A stretch of 64,000 nt of DNA from UBA7867 sp964579205. Lineage in GTDB: Bacteria > Bacillota > Clostridia > Christensenellales > UBA1242. The position numbers were made by a program, and so were the translations under genes. The notes beneath the pieces were generated by a model. The model did no database searches. It had not been told where the DNA came from and saw only the letters and a program-made list of their open reading frames with translations. The DNA is taken from assembly GCA_964579205.1 (NCBI GenBank), contig CAZOFH010000001.1:167717-231716 (forward strand). The letters are read 5' to 3'. Of the stretch, positions 43,422 to 51,117 are shown piece by piece. Each line of letters starts with the position of its first letter. Within the stretch, counting starts at the first letter, position 1.

Positions 43422-44591
43422 TTAGTCCAAAACTCTCCATTTCTTGAGAATATCTTTCATCTTGTCTTTTAGCAGTTTTGAATCTACCTCATCTATTGTA
43501 TATATTTTTTCACTAAAAATCAAGTGTTTACCGTAATAAACTTGCACTTTCCCTACAGGTTCGTCAATTTTTACTGGTGCAGAGAGCATTTGCGGCAAAT
43601 CGTACTCGACAAAAATTTGCGAATGCTCCTCTTCGGTCAAGGGTAATTTTAGCCCAAGTTTGGAATAAACAGGGATGCTAGGCACCTCACCGTTGGCTAG
43701 AGGGATGTTCGCGACGAAGTGGTACGGCTCCAAAATCTCATAACTTTTGTACTTTGCAAAGACCGCCTCGAGAATATCCGCGCTCTCCTCAAACATCGGT
43801 CCGCAGTTGAGCACGACGCACACCACGCGCAAGCCGTCACGCTCGCACGCACTGACTAGGCACCTGCCCGCCTTACTCGTGTACCCAGTTTTGACGCCGA
43901 TGCAGCCGTCCAAACTATTGAGCAGCCGATTTTTGTTGGACAAAAACCTATACGCGTCATCGCCGTTCCCTTTTATTTTTATGCTTTTTGTGCTGACAAT
44001 TCCCCTAAAATCGTCATTTTCGAGTGCAAAAGCGGTGATTTTTGCCAAATCGCTCGCCGTCGTGTAGTGATTTGGGTCATCTAGCCCGTGCGGATTGGTA
44101 AAATTTGTGTTCAGAGCCCCCGCCAAAACCGCAGTTTCGTTCATCATCTCGGCGAATTTGTCAATACTGCCCGCGCAATGATAAGCCAAGGCGGTCGCAG
44201 CATCATTACCGCTGCGCAACATCAACCCGTAGAGCAATTCTCGCACGGTCAGCACCTCGCCCTCGCGCAGATAAATACTCGTGCCCTCAATCCCCACCGA
44301 CTCCGCGCCGATACTCACCTCAGCGTCGAGGTCGGCGCAATGCCTAATCGCAGTAATCGCGGTCGCAATTTTTGTGGTACTCGCCATCGCGCGCTTTGTG
44401 TCAGCATTTTTTTGATAAAACACACGTCCAGTTTCGGCATCAAAAGCAAACGCACTTTGCGCACTGCTGCCCGCGCTAATGGTTGCTCGAGGCAGCACCT
44501 CCTCCCCGACTGCCACCGCAGGTTGCAACTCGACGCCCACAATTACGCACAAAAAAGCAGCCAAAATGACCAAAAATGCAAATTTTTTCAT
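43422..44591 (-). CDS. dacF: D-alanyl-D-alanine carboxypeptidase (DacF-like)
   Basis: A 389-residue exported penicillin-binding protein of the S11 family. An N-terminal signal peptide (about residues 1-27) is followed by catalytic motifs STTK (Ser71, Lys74), SGN (127-129) and KTG (234-236), then a C-terminal beta domain. It removes the terminal D-Ala from peptidoglycan stem peptides. The link to ytfJ and rluB matches the sporulation dacF/dacB neighbourhood, where it tunes spore cortex crosslinking. SpmA and SpmB, usually next to it, are absent here. The ytfJ stop lies directly before its ATG. Confidence 0.9.
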   Translation of the reverse strand: MKKFAFLVILAAFLCVIVGVELQPAVAVGEEVLPRATISAGSSAQSAFAFDAETGRVFYQKNADTKRAMASTTKIATAITAIRHCADLDAEVSIGAESVGIEGTSIYLREGEVLTVRELLYGLMLRSGNDAATALAYHCAGSIDKFAEMMNETAVLAGALNTNFTNPHGLDDPNHYTTASDLAKITAFALENDDFRGIVSTKSIKIKGNGDDAYRFLSNKNRLLNSLDGCIGVKTGYTSKAGRCLVSACERDGLRVVCVVLNCGPMFEESADILEAVFAKYKSYEILEPYHFVANIPLANGEVPSIPVYSKLGLKLPLTEEEHSQIFVEYDLPQMLSAPVKIDEPVGKVQVYYGKHLIFSEKIYTIDEVDSKLLKDKMKDILKKWRVLD

Positions 44592-45023
44592 TTATTTTTC
44601 CTTTTTTTCTTTATTTTGCTTGTTTTTTGAGATATTTTTGAGGTAATTACTCAGCCCGTCGCCCAATTTGCTAATCGTCTCAGACCACGCATTCTCATTC
44701 TGAATAGTCACCAACTCCTGCTTGCCCTTGTTGACTATCAAAAATCCGATGGGCTCCGCGCTAAAGCCAGCCCCCGTCCCGCCGACGAAAGGATAGACAG
44801 AGCGCCCCTTTTTGACAATCAATTTGTTGGAATACTGCCCACCGCCAGCGACGATGCCCACCGAAACTTTGATAATCGGGTACGCCAGCACCCCTTCGCC
44901 CATAGTGAGCGGCTCACCGATGAGGGTATCCATATCGACATAATTTTTGATGCTGCCTAAAGCATTCTCGATGAGCCCCTTGATACTACTCGAGCCATTG
45001 TTTTCATCTTGAAAATTTTTCAT
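44592..45023 (-). CDS. ytfJ: Spore protein YtfJ/GerW
   Basis: A 143-residue protein of the GerW (Spore_YtfJ) family. The conserved core is ALGSIKNYVDMDTLIGEP near residues 21-38, then GEGVLAYPIIKVSVG, a Gly-rich AGGGQ, and GGTGAGFSAEPIGFL near 83-97. In Bacillus it is needed for normal germination and is made in the forespore. The Lys-rich tail is short. ATG 45023 is preferred over a TTG at 45032, and the start overlaps the end of ytfI by 20 bases. The ytfI-ytfJ pairing is conserved in Bacillus and Clostridia. Confidence 0.9.
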   Translation of the reverse strand: MKNFQDENNGSSSIKGLIENALGSIKNYVDMDTLIGEPLTMGEGVLAYPIIKVSVGIVAGGGQYSNKLIVKKGRSVYPFVGGTGAGFSAEPIGFLIVNKGKQELVTIQNENAWSETISKLGDGLSNYLKNISKNKQNKEKKEK

Positions 45024-45591
45024 ACTTTCCAATCCCCTTTTTTGTTCTCAAAAGCGCGCGCACCACGCACACCAGCAGTATCGCGGGCGCAAGCATCACA
45101 CTGACGCTATTGGTAATGCTGCATTTATTCTCGCCGATATCGTTGCCGACACTCATAAAGGTAACAAAATTCCCTTTCAGCCCATACAGCACAGCAAATG
45201 CTGCGTACAAAAACTGCATCACCACGCCATTCATCATCGCCGTTGCAAACGCGTCATTCTTTTTACTCAAATCGACAAAGAGGCTTATCTCGCGGATAAT
45301 CAAATACCGAAAAACCGCCTGCAAAAAATGATGCGCAAAAATCGCCCCAAAACTCAACGCCTGCAACTGTATCTGTCTATCCTTTTTCTTTGACTTGATT
45401 ATGTTGATTGCAGTTTGCGTGATTTCGATTTGCATACTACTCACCCCAATACCCCACACATCGATAGCCAAAACGCCTAGATTTTTGCCAATGTTCCAGT
45501 ACATTCGCATACCGATTTTGACAGGTACAAGGCTAATGACTACCAGCCCGACAATGGCTATCGCACCCCAAAAATACCACTCCATACGCAT
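45004..45591 (-). CDS. ytfI: DUF2953 membrane protein (YtfI-like)
   Basis: A 195-residue protein. An N-terminal membrane helix (residues about 5-25) is followed by a beta strand region typical of DUF2953 (IGMRMYWNIGKNLGVLAIDVWGI), and two or three hydrophobic segments lie in the second half. Gene order with ytfJ strongly supports the name. The ATG at 45591 has no clear ribosome binding site and only about 45 bases separate it from a terminator, so the transcript leader must be very short. Confidence 0.75.
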   Translation of the reverse strand: MRMEWYFWGAIAIVGLVVISLVPVKIGMRMYWNIGKNLGVLAIDVWGIGVSSMQIEITQTAINIIKSKKKDRQIQLQALSFGAIFAHHFLQAVFRYLIIREISLFVDLSKKNDAFATAMMNGVVMQFLYAAFAVLYGLKGNFVTFMSVGNDIGENKCSITNSVSVMLAPAILLVCVVRALLRTKKGIGKYEKFSR

Positions 45592-45635
45592 TTAATATTT
45601 GTAATTTGTGAGAAAAAATACCCCCAAAAACAAAA

Positions 45636-45658
45636 AATAATGCCGATTTGGCATTATT
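45636..45658 (-). terminator. Intrinsic terminator (second) after rplA
   Basis: AATAATGCC (45636-45644) pairs with GGCATTATT (45650-45658) across a five-base loop, followed by a T-rich run on the - strand. Confidence 0.8.
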
Positions 45659-45675
45659 GTGAATAAAAAACAAAA

Positions 45676-45714
45676 ACAGCCCAGTTTTTTGGCCTGCCCC
45701 AAAACTAGGACTGT
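45676..45714 (-). terminator. Intrinsic terminator (first) after rplA
   Basis: On the - strand ACAG...CC.AGTTTT pairs with AAAAACT.GG..CTGT around a G/C-rich loop, followed by TTTTTG. Two terminators in a row close the ribosomal protein operon. Confidence 0.7.
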
Positions 45715-45721
45715 ATTTGTA

Positions 45722-46411
45722 TTAGTTGTTATTTGCGTTAATCTTGATGCCGGGGCCCATTGTTACAGCCATAACGACACTCTTGAGATAAGTACCCTTG
45801 CTAGCAGCAGGTTTTGCTCTAACAATAGCATCCATCAAAGCGGTGTAGTTTTGCAGCAACTTCTCCTCGCCAAAACTTACCTTACCCATAGGGCAGTGGA
45901 TAATGTTCTCTTTGTCAAGACGGTATTCTACTTTACCAGCCTTTACATCGTTGATAGCTTTTACAACATCGGTGGTCACAGTACCACTCTTTGGGTTAGG
46001 CATCAAGCCCTTTGGACCCAAAATCTTTGCAACTCTACCTACGACACCCATCATATCAGGGGTAGTAATACACACATCAAAGTCCAACCAACCTTGACCA
46101 GCGATTTTTGCGACAATCTCTTCTGCGCCGACATAGTCAGCACCAGCCTTGGTAGCCTCATCAGCCTTGTCACCCTTTGCAATTACCAATACACGCAATT
46201 TTTTACCAGTACCAGCAGGCAAAACAACAGTACCACGCACTTGTTGGTCTGCTTGTTGCCCATTGACACCTAACTTAATGTGCAATTCTACAGTTTCGTC
46301 AAATTTTGCAGTAGCAGTCTTGATTGCCAAAGCGATAGCCTCAGCAGGACTGTACATTTTTGATGCATCCACCAATGCAAGAGCAGATTTATACTTTTTA
46401 CTTTGTTTCAT
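45722..46411 (-). CDS. rplA: 50S ribosomal protein L1
   Basis: A 229-residue primary rRNA-binding protein of the L1 stalk. It has the L1 signature near residues 118-137 (ITTPDMMGVVGRVAKILGPK, followed by GLMPNPKSGTVT) and the N-terminal KKYKSALALVD start. L1 also represses its own operon by binding a leader that mimics 23S rRNA. Unusually, rplJ-rplL do not follow; two terminators do. Confidence 0.97.
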   Translation of the reverse strand: MKQSKKYKSALALVDASKMYSPAEAIALAIKTATAKFDETVELHIKLGVNGQQADQQVRGTVVLPAGTGKKLRVLVIAKGDKADEATKAGADYVGAEEIVAKIAGQGWLDFDVCITTPDMMGVVGRVAKILGPKGLMPNPKSGTVTTDVVKAINDVKAGKVEYRLDKENIIHCPMGKVSFGEEKLLQNYTALMDAIVRAKPAASKGTYLKSVVMAVTMGPGIKINANNN

Positions 46412-46432
46412 TTATAAACCTCCATTAGCAAC

Positions 46433-46879
46433 TTACGCTGCTTGCTCCTCATCATCAACGACTTTGACACCCATACTACGAGCGCTACCTGCTATCATAG
46501 ACATAGCAGCCTCGATAGAAGCAGCATTCAAATCTTTCATCTTGGTCTCTGCAATTTGACGAACTTGAGACTTTTTGATTTCTCCTGCGCAAACTTTTGG
46601 GGTCTTTGCGCTACCCTTGTCGATACCGATTGCTTTTTTGATCAATACGGCTGCAGGCGGAGTCTTGTAAATAATTTCAAAACTACGGTCTGCAAAAATG
46701 TTGATTATTACAGGAATAATCAAACCGGCTTGGCTAGCGGTGGCATCATTGAACTGCTTGATAAAAGCACCAATGTTGACACCGTGAGGACCAAGCGCAC
46801 CACCGAGTTGTTGACCCGGAGTCGCCTTACCAGCAGGCAACTGAGCCTTTACTACGGCTACAGGCTTTCTTTCTGCCAT
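46433..46879 (-). CDS. rplK: 50S ribosomal protein L11
   Basis: A 148-residue protein of the GTPase-associated centre. It has the N-terminal KAQLPAGKATPGQQLGGALG and the C-terminal RNA-binding domain with signature KMKDLNAASIEAAMSMIAGS. ATG 46879 is preferred, with GGAGG nine bases upstream; an in-frame TTG at 46894 overlaps that site. Expression is probably controlled by the structured leader at 46897-47054. Confidence 0.97.
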   Translation of the reverse strand: MAERKPVAVVKAQLPAGKATPGQQLGGALGPHGVNIGAFIKQFNDATASQAGLIIPVIINIFADRSFEIIYKTPPAAVLIKKAIGIDKGSAKTPKVCAGEIKKSQVRQIAETKMKDLNAASIEAAMSMIAGSARSMGVKVVDDEEQAA

Positions 46880-46896
46880 AATTCTTTCCTCCAATG

Positions 46897-47054
46897 TGGT
46901 GATAGCGAATGAGCCAGTGCAAAATTATTTAGCCCATTCTCCCACGTGCCCCTTATCCTAATCTAATAAGGGAAAATATTCGTGCCTAACAAACATAAGA
47001 TTAGTTTACGCTGACCAGCAGGTCAAGAGCCAAGCCCCCGACTTTGTTAAGCAC
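46897..47054 (-). promoter_or_regulatory. Structured rplK-rplA leader (probable L1/L11 autoregulatory region)
   Basis: Between nusG and rplK the RNA can form a 12-bp stem (GTGCTTAACAAA with TTTGTTAGGCAC; 47043-47054 with 46982-46993) enclosing GACCTGCTGGTC. A second hairpin is CCTTAT...ATAAGG (about 46951-46973), and GTGGGAG and CACCAC blocks precede the ribosome binding site. Ribosomal protein L1 is known to bind such leaders in rplK-rplA operons. Confidence 0.45.
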
Positions 47055-47069
47055 CTAAAATGCGTCAAA

Positions 47070-47600
47070 CTAAATTTTGCTCACTTCTGCATAAGCGAGT
47101 TCGAGAGGAGTCTCTCGACCAAACATATTCACCAAAACGCTGCAACGCTGATTTTCCGCATCGACCTTGGTAACCTTGCAAACTGTGTCGCGGAGCGCTC
47201 CGCTCACAATCCTCACATCGTCACCCACATCTAGGGTAAAGTCGACCTTGACCTGCTCTAGCCTCATCTTGCGGATTTCTTCCTCAGTCAAAGGTAGCGG
47301 ACGCCCCTTTGGACCGACGAAACCAGTGATACCACGAGTGTGAGTGATCGTGTGCCAAATGTCGTCTCCATAAATCATCTTGATGAAAATGTAGCACGGC
47401 ATTGACTTGCGAGTGACAAGTTTCTTCTTGCCATCGTTCTCTTCAATAACATCTTCTGTCGGAATAATAATCTCAAAAATTCTATTCTGCAAATTACCAT
47501 TTTCTACGACCTGCTCCAAGTTTTGCTTGGCGACAGCCTCATAACCTGAAAAAGTGTGCAATACATACCACTTTGGCTCAGTGCTCATAAAATTGGACAT
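47070..47600 (-). CDS. nusG: Transcription antitermination/termination factor NusG
   Basis: A 176-residue protein. The N-terminal NGN domain (WYVLHTFSGYE at residues 11-21, then the MPCYIFIKM strand) binds the RNA polymerase clamp. The C-terminal KOW domain (VGDDVRIVSGALRDTVCKV near 127-145) contacts ribosomal S10 or Rho. A PKGRPLPLTEEE linker is conserved. ATG 47600 follows AAGGGG; an in-frame GTG at 47618 overlaps that site. Order rpmG-secE-nusG-rplK-rplA is canonical. Confidence 0.96.
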   Translation of the reverse strand: MSNFMSTEPKWYVLHTFSGYEAVAKQNLEQVVENGNLQNRIFEIIIPTEDVIEENDGKKKLVTRKSMPCYIFIKMIYGDDIWHTITHTRGITGFVGPKGRPLPLTEEEIRKMRLEQVKVDFTLDVGDDVRIVSGALRDTVCKVTKVDAENQRCSVLVNMFGRETPLELAYAEVSKI

Positions 47601-47620
47601 ACTTGTTTTCCCCTTCACTA

Positions 47621-48175
47621 TTAACTAATAAACAATTTGTATAGCAGCGACATCAAAAAGTCGAATGCCAGCAAAATCACTGCGAAGAAAATCACGACTG
47701 CAAAGACTATACCAGTCTTTTTGACGACCTCTTTGAAACTTGGCCAAGTAACCTTTTTTAGTTCGCTAGCGGTGTCTTTGACCTTTTTGCCCAAGCCCTC
47801 GCGCTGCTTTTTGTTCTTTTTGCCCTTTTTCTTGTCTTTGTCGTCTTTTTTGCCGTCTTTTTTCTCGCCCTTGCCCGCGTCAGCATTGACCATAGCCTCT
47901 GGCTGGTCTGCCACAGTGGTGTCTACGATCACCTCGTCAGCCTCAGCAGTAGCGATCGGCTCCTCTCTAGCAGCCGCATTCTCAGCCTCAGCCTGCTGCT
48001 GCGCCTTTGCCTCTTTTTCAGCCTCGCGTGCTAGCCTCTTTTCCTCAGCCTCACGCATAGCCTCGGCATTCTGATTCTCAATCATCTTGTTTTGAGCGAT
48101 CAGCGCCTTGATATTCTTTGCACTAGAATTGTTACTATTCCCGTTTTTCTTTGACTTTGATTTTGATTTAGCCAT
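47621..48175 (-). CDS. secE: Preprotein translocase subunit SecE with long charged N-terminal extension
   Basis: A 184-residue protein. The last 60 residues are the SecE core (ELKKVTWPSFKEVVKKTGIV plus one membrane helix), which clamps SecY. The first 120 residues are low complexity: Lys/Ser/Asn at the start, an Ala/Glu/Gln-rich likely coiled coil (about 35-90), then Lys/Asp-rich. Typical Firmicutes SecE has 60-75 residues, so this is more than twice the usual length. ATG 48175 has GGGAGG upstream. Its position between rpmG and nusG makes the assignment firm. Confidence 0.92.
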   Translation of the reverse strand: MAKSKSKSKKNGNSNNSSAKNIKALIAQNKMIENQNAEAMREAEEKRLAREAEKEAKAQQQAEAENAAAREEPIATAEADEVIVDTTVADQPEAMVNADAGKGEKKDGKKDDKDKKKGKKNKKQREGLGKKVKDTASELKKVTWPSFKEVVKKTGIVFAVVIFFAVILLAFDFLMSLLYKLFIS

Positions 48176-48214
48176 TTTGCCTCCCGACAATTATAGAGTT
48201 ATAAAATAAATAGA

Positions 48215-48364
48215 CTACTTGCTCTCTTTGTGCACTGTGTGCTTTTTGCAGAAAGGACAGTACATCTTCATCTCCATACGGTCAGGATTGTTCTTTTTGT
48301 TCTTTTCAGAAGTGTGAGTGTATCTCTTGCACTCTGTACAAGCAAACTTTACATTAATACGCAT
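48215..48364 (-). CDS. rpmG: 50S ribosomal protein L33
   Basis: A 49-residue protein, too short for many gene finders: MRINVKFACTECKRYTHT, then NKKNNPDRMEMKMYCPFCKKHT. The two CxxC pairs (C9/C12 and C36/C39) form a zinc ribbon, so this is the zinc-binding form. GAGGTAAG lies upstream of ATG 48364. It is the first gene of the secE-nusG-rplK-rplA transcript. Confidence 0.95.
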   Translation of the reverse strand: MRINVKFACTECKRYTHTSEKNKKNNPDRMEMKMYCPFCKKHTVHKESK

Positions 48365-48418
48365 TTTCTTACCTCAAAATTTAATAAAAAACTACACTAC
48401 TTACGCAGTGTGTCAATA

Positions 48419-48447
48419 ATTATAGCACACATTTTACCAAATTGCAA
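48419..48447 (-). promoter_or_regulatory. Sigma-A promoter of the rpmG-secE-nusG operon
   Basis: TTGCAA (48442-48447), 17 bases, TATAAT (48419-48424) on the - strand. Confidence 0.7.
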
Positions 48448-48542
48448 GGGTTTTTGTCAAAGTTTTTGCCAAAGTTTTTTGCGCAGATTGAATAGGACGA
48501 CTTGGCACTGTCGGCAGCGCTATGTGCAGACTGGTTCGTTTG

Positions 48543-48739
48543 TGGGTTCGCCTGCAGCTCACAGAACCCACGCGGTATTGCATACCGCTCCGGATGACAG
48601 GCAGGGGCGAGCCCCTGACCCCATTTATTAAAATGATGCAGGGTCACCCCTGCATCGTAGTCAAATAACTCCCTCCTCTCGTCATTCAAAGGACATACGC
48701 TAGTATGTCCGTGGAATCTGTGAGCCGCAGGCGAACCCA
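48543..48739. repeat. 197-bp palindromic element with 30-bp terminal inverted repeats
   Basis: Arms 48543-48572 and 48710-48739 are inverted copies matching at about 27 of 30 positions (core TGGGTTCGCCTGC). Inside are four nested hairpins: GCGGTAT/ATACCGC, CAGGGGCGAGCCCCTG, GATGCAGGGTCACCCCTGCATC and GGACATACGCTAGTATGTCC. It has no open frame of note. It resembles a MITE or a mobile palindromic element. This is the only content of 48448-48743. Confidence 0.75.
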
Positions 48740-48743
48740 AAAC

Positions 48744-48766
48744 AAAAAGACCCAGTGGGTCTTTTG
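48744..48766 (-). terminator. Intrinsic terminator of the first InlB-repeat gene
   Basis: AAAAGACCCA (48745-48754) and TGGGTCTTTT (48756-48765) form a palindromic stem ending in T residues. It can work in both directions. Confidence 0.75.
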
Positions 48767-48803
48767 GGTTTCTCTTTTTATCGGATTGCTCTATCCTTTT
48801 TTA

Positions 48804-50927
48804 TTATGTATTATCCGTCTCGAGATTGACATTGCTTGAGTTTACAGGTGCGAATACTGCAGTGATGGCGGAGTCCATCACGACGGATTTGAGAAAGCGC
48901 TCTGACTCTCGAGTGCTCAGCACTCTGCCGTCGGCATCAGCCCAGTGCAAGAATTCGTACCCGTCGGCAGTGACAAAAGCCGCGCAAGTTATCGTGTCAT
49001 CGTCCTCGAGCGCCTCGAGATTATCCCCCACTATATAGGCTGAGCCGCCAAAAGTCGCCTGAACGGCGACTCCACTGATTGTGCCGCCCGCACTCGGCTT
49101 TGCGAGTTCTTGATAACCTGTACCCGTGGCAAATTGTAAGTACAGAGGGATGACGCTAGGATTATTATATTCGTAGAATAATGTATTAAACTCTAGCACC
49201 AGCATATTACTCTGTGTACTGCCCCAATACACCACCGACATCGCTACGCCCGTGTCAAAGATTTCGTCACGATATCGCTCTACCACGATCCACGTATTAT
49301 TGTTGAATGAAAACGCGCTCACGTAATACCCCGACTGTGGGTACACGATTAGTTTTGCATCCTCAGAGTCTTGCTCATATTTGAGTTTGGTATTGAATGA
49401 TACCGTACTGCCACTCGCGGTCGCATTGATACATTTTGTCCACTTTGCATACAGCGTAGTGTTGGATGTAAAGGTAGATGACGCAATCGCAGGCTGCCCG
49501 TTTTGGTCAAAAATTTTCGAGCCGCCTCCAGAGGCGGCAGTATAGTAGCCCCCGAAAATGTAACCATTTTTTACGGGGGCGAAAACGGCAGGAATAACGT
49601 CGCCTTTGGCGACAACTATTTGATTTGTACCGCCACTTCCGCCTTCTGAATCGAGCGTCACGGTGATTGGGCGCCCGGCCGCGTGAGACGCGGCAGAGTT
49701 AAGAGATATGAGAAGCGAGGGGCGTACCGCTTGGCTATTGTATACATAAGAGTTACCATAAGAGGAACCTGAGGGGTAGAGATAAGAGCTACTATACGCA
49801 TCCTTACGGTACGCAGAGCGCCCCCACGTGTAAACAGAAGCTGTACCTGATCCATTTGACTGAGTAGAGCCTATGTAGCTAGTTGAGAATGAAGTACTAC
49901 TCCCGTTATACGTCATACGCTCTTCTACACTGGTCTCCCAAAGCCCGTCGTAGCCGTCGTTGTATCCCATCTCTGCCATACTAGGCAACCACAGGTAGTC
50001 ATATTGCCAGTTTTTGTAGCCTGTAAAGGCTGTGTAGTTGTAACTTGTGCTGCTAGTACTATGCCATCCAGAAGACGCCTCATAGCCATATAGATTTTCT
50101 GTCGTGATAGACTCGTTGTTGAGCCAGTATGCCACTTCGTTTCGATTCGCAGGATTCTGCATATTGATCATCCAAGGCATTTGGCTAGGCGTAGCCAAAT
50201 ACTGGGTCAACCCCTTGCTAGCCACAGTGTATAGCGAGAAAATATGGTCGGTGGATTGAGTCTTTTCGCTGCTCAAGCCGCTTGTGCTGGTAGCATATTT
50301 TCGATTGGTCGGGTTGTTGAGAGTCTCTACTCTTATATAACTGGTACCGTACATATTGCTAGGGTATGAGCCTAATGATGAATTATACCAGTCGTCAGAC
50401 CAGTCACTGTACAAACCTCCATTCGCGATACCGTAGTGGTCGCCGAGGTTTTGGTTCTTGCCAGACCAAGCATCTTGGTGATTATTGGTGAGCCAAAGAG
50501 TAGCGATGAGGTCGCCATTGACATCATTCGACACATATGTCACTATCCAATCGAGTCCGCCGAGGCGAACGACTATGCTATTGCCAGCAGATTTGTTGCA
50601 TGATTTTGAGCGCAAGTTCGCCGCGCTCAACGCGGTGCCACGAGTCGACAAATCCTTGATTTGCTCATCAATATTGCCCTCTTGCCCATATATCATATTG
50701 ACTAACGTCGTCAACTTTGCATAAGAGAACGGTGCGTCGCCAGTCGCCGAGGTCGGGTCGACGAGTATCTCACCCACTGAGGTAAATAGACTGGTATTCG
50801 ACGACGAAAATGCGTTCGACGGACGGAAAACTGTATACCACAGCGTCACCCCCGCCCCGATCGCAAAAATTATAGTCGTCACGATGGCGATAATCCCGCC
50901 ACGCGTGCGCGCCCATTGTTTGTTCAT
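48804..50927 (-). CDS. Membrane-anchored surface protein with DUF6273-like domain and InlB B-repeat
   Basis: A 707-residue protein. A signal anchor (residues about 10-33) is followed by a conserved N-terminal block (NAFSSSNTS...VGEILVDP). A Trp/Tyr/Ser-rich domain of about 300 residues comes next, starting RLGGLDWIVTYVS and ending AVRPSLLISL, like DUF6273 domains. One InlB/Listeria-Bacteroides B-repeat (VTLDSEGGSGGTNQIVVAKG to TTLYAKW, about 425-500) follows, then a C-terminal domain ending SSNVNLETDNT. No LPXTG. It is a paralogue of the protein at 61452-64000 with the same ends. AGGAGGT precedes ATG 50927. Adhesin-like function is inferred. Confidence 0.8.
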   Translation of the reverse strand: MNKQWARTRGGIIAIVTTIIFAIGAGVTLWYTVFRPSNAFSSSNTSLFTSVGEILVDPTSATGDAPFSYAKLTTLVNMIYGQEGNIDEQIKDLSTRGTALSAANLRSKSCNKSAGNSIVVRLGGLDWIVTYVSNDVNGDLIATLWLTNNHQDAWSGKNQNLGDHYGIANGGLYSDWSDDWYNSSLGSYPSNMYGTSYIRVETLNNPTNRKYATSTSGLSSEKTQSTDHIFSLYTVASKGLTQYLATPSQMPWMINMQNPANRNEVAYWLNNESITTENLYGYEASSGWHSTSSTSYNYTAFTGYKNWQYDYLWLPSMAEMGYNDGYDGLWETSVEERMTYNGSSTSFSTSYIGSTQSNGSGTASVYTWGRSAYRKDAYSSSYLYPSGSSYGNSYVYNSQAVRPSLLISLNSAASHAAGRPITVTLDSEGGSGGTNQIVVAKGDVIPAVFAPVKNGYIFGGYYTAASGGGSKIFDQNGQPAIASSTFTSNTTLYAKWTKCINATASGSTVSFNTKLKYEQDSEDAKLIVYPQSGYYVSAFSFNNNTWIVVERYRDEIFDTGVAMSVVYWGSTQSNMLVLEFNTLFYEYNNPSVIPLYLQFATGTGYQELAKPSAGGTISGVAVQATFGGSAYIVGDNLEALEDDDTITCAAFVTADGYEFLHWADADGRVLSTRESERFLKSVVMDSAITAVFAPVNSSNVNLETDNT

Positions 50928-50963
50928 ATCGTAAACCTCCTGTTTTTACCGATATTTGTCTTT

Positions 50964-50993
50964 AGTTTACCACTTTTCGACACTTTTAGTCAA
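50964..50993 (-). promoter_or_regulatory. Sigma-A promoter of the first InlB-repeat gene
   Basis: TTGACT (50988-50993), 18 bases, TAAACT (50964-50969), extended -10 TG, on the - strand. Confidence 0.5.
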
Positions 50994-51077
50994 ATGTTTT
51001 TGACCACTTGCGGGAATTTTTTTTGACTGGGGGGTCGGGGCGGAGCCCCGCCGTGGTGACAAGCCGCATTGAGGGGA

Positions 51078-51108
51078 CCAAAAACAGGAGTGGCACTCCT
51101 GTTTTTGG
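51078..51108 (-). terminator. Hairpin terminator of the rsfS-murF operon
   Basis: Perfect 14-bp stem CCAAAAACAGGAGT / ACTCCTGTTTTTGG with a three-base loop, just after the MurF-like gene. The T run is inside the stem, so its efficiency is uncertain. Confidence 0.6.
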
Positions 51109-51117
51109 TATAAAATA

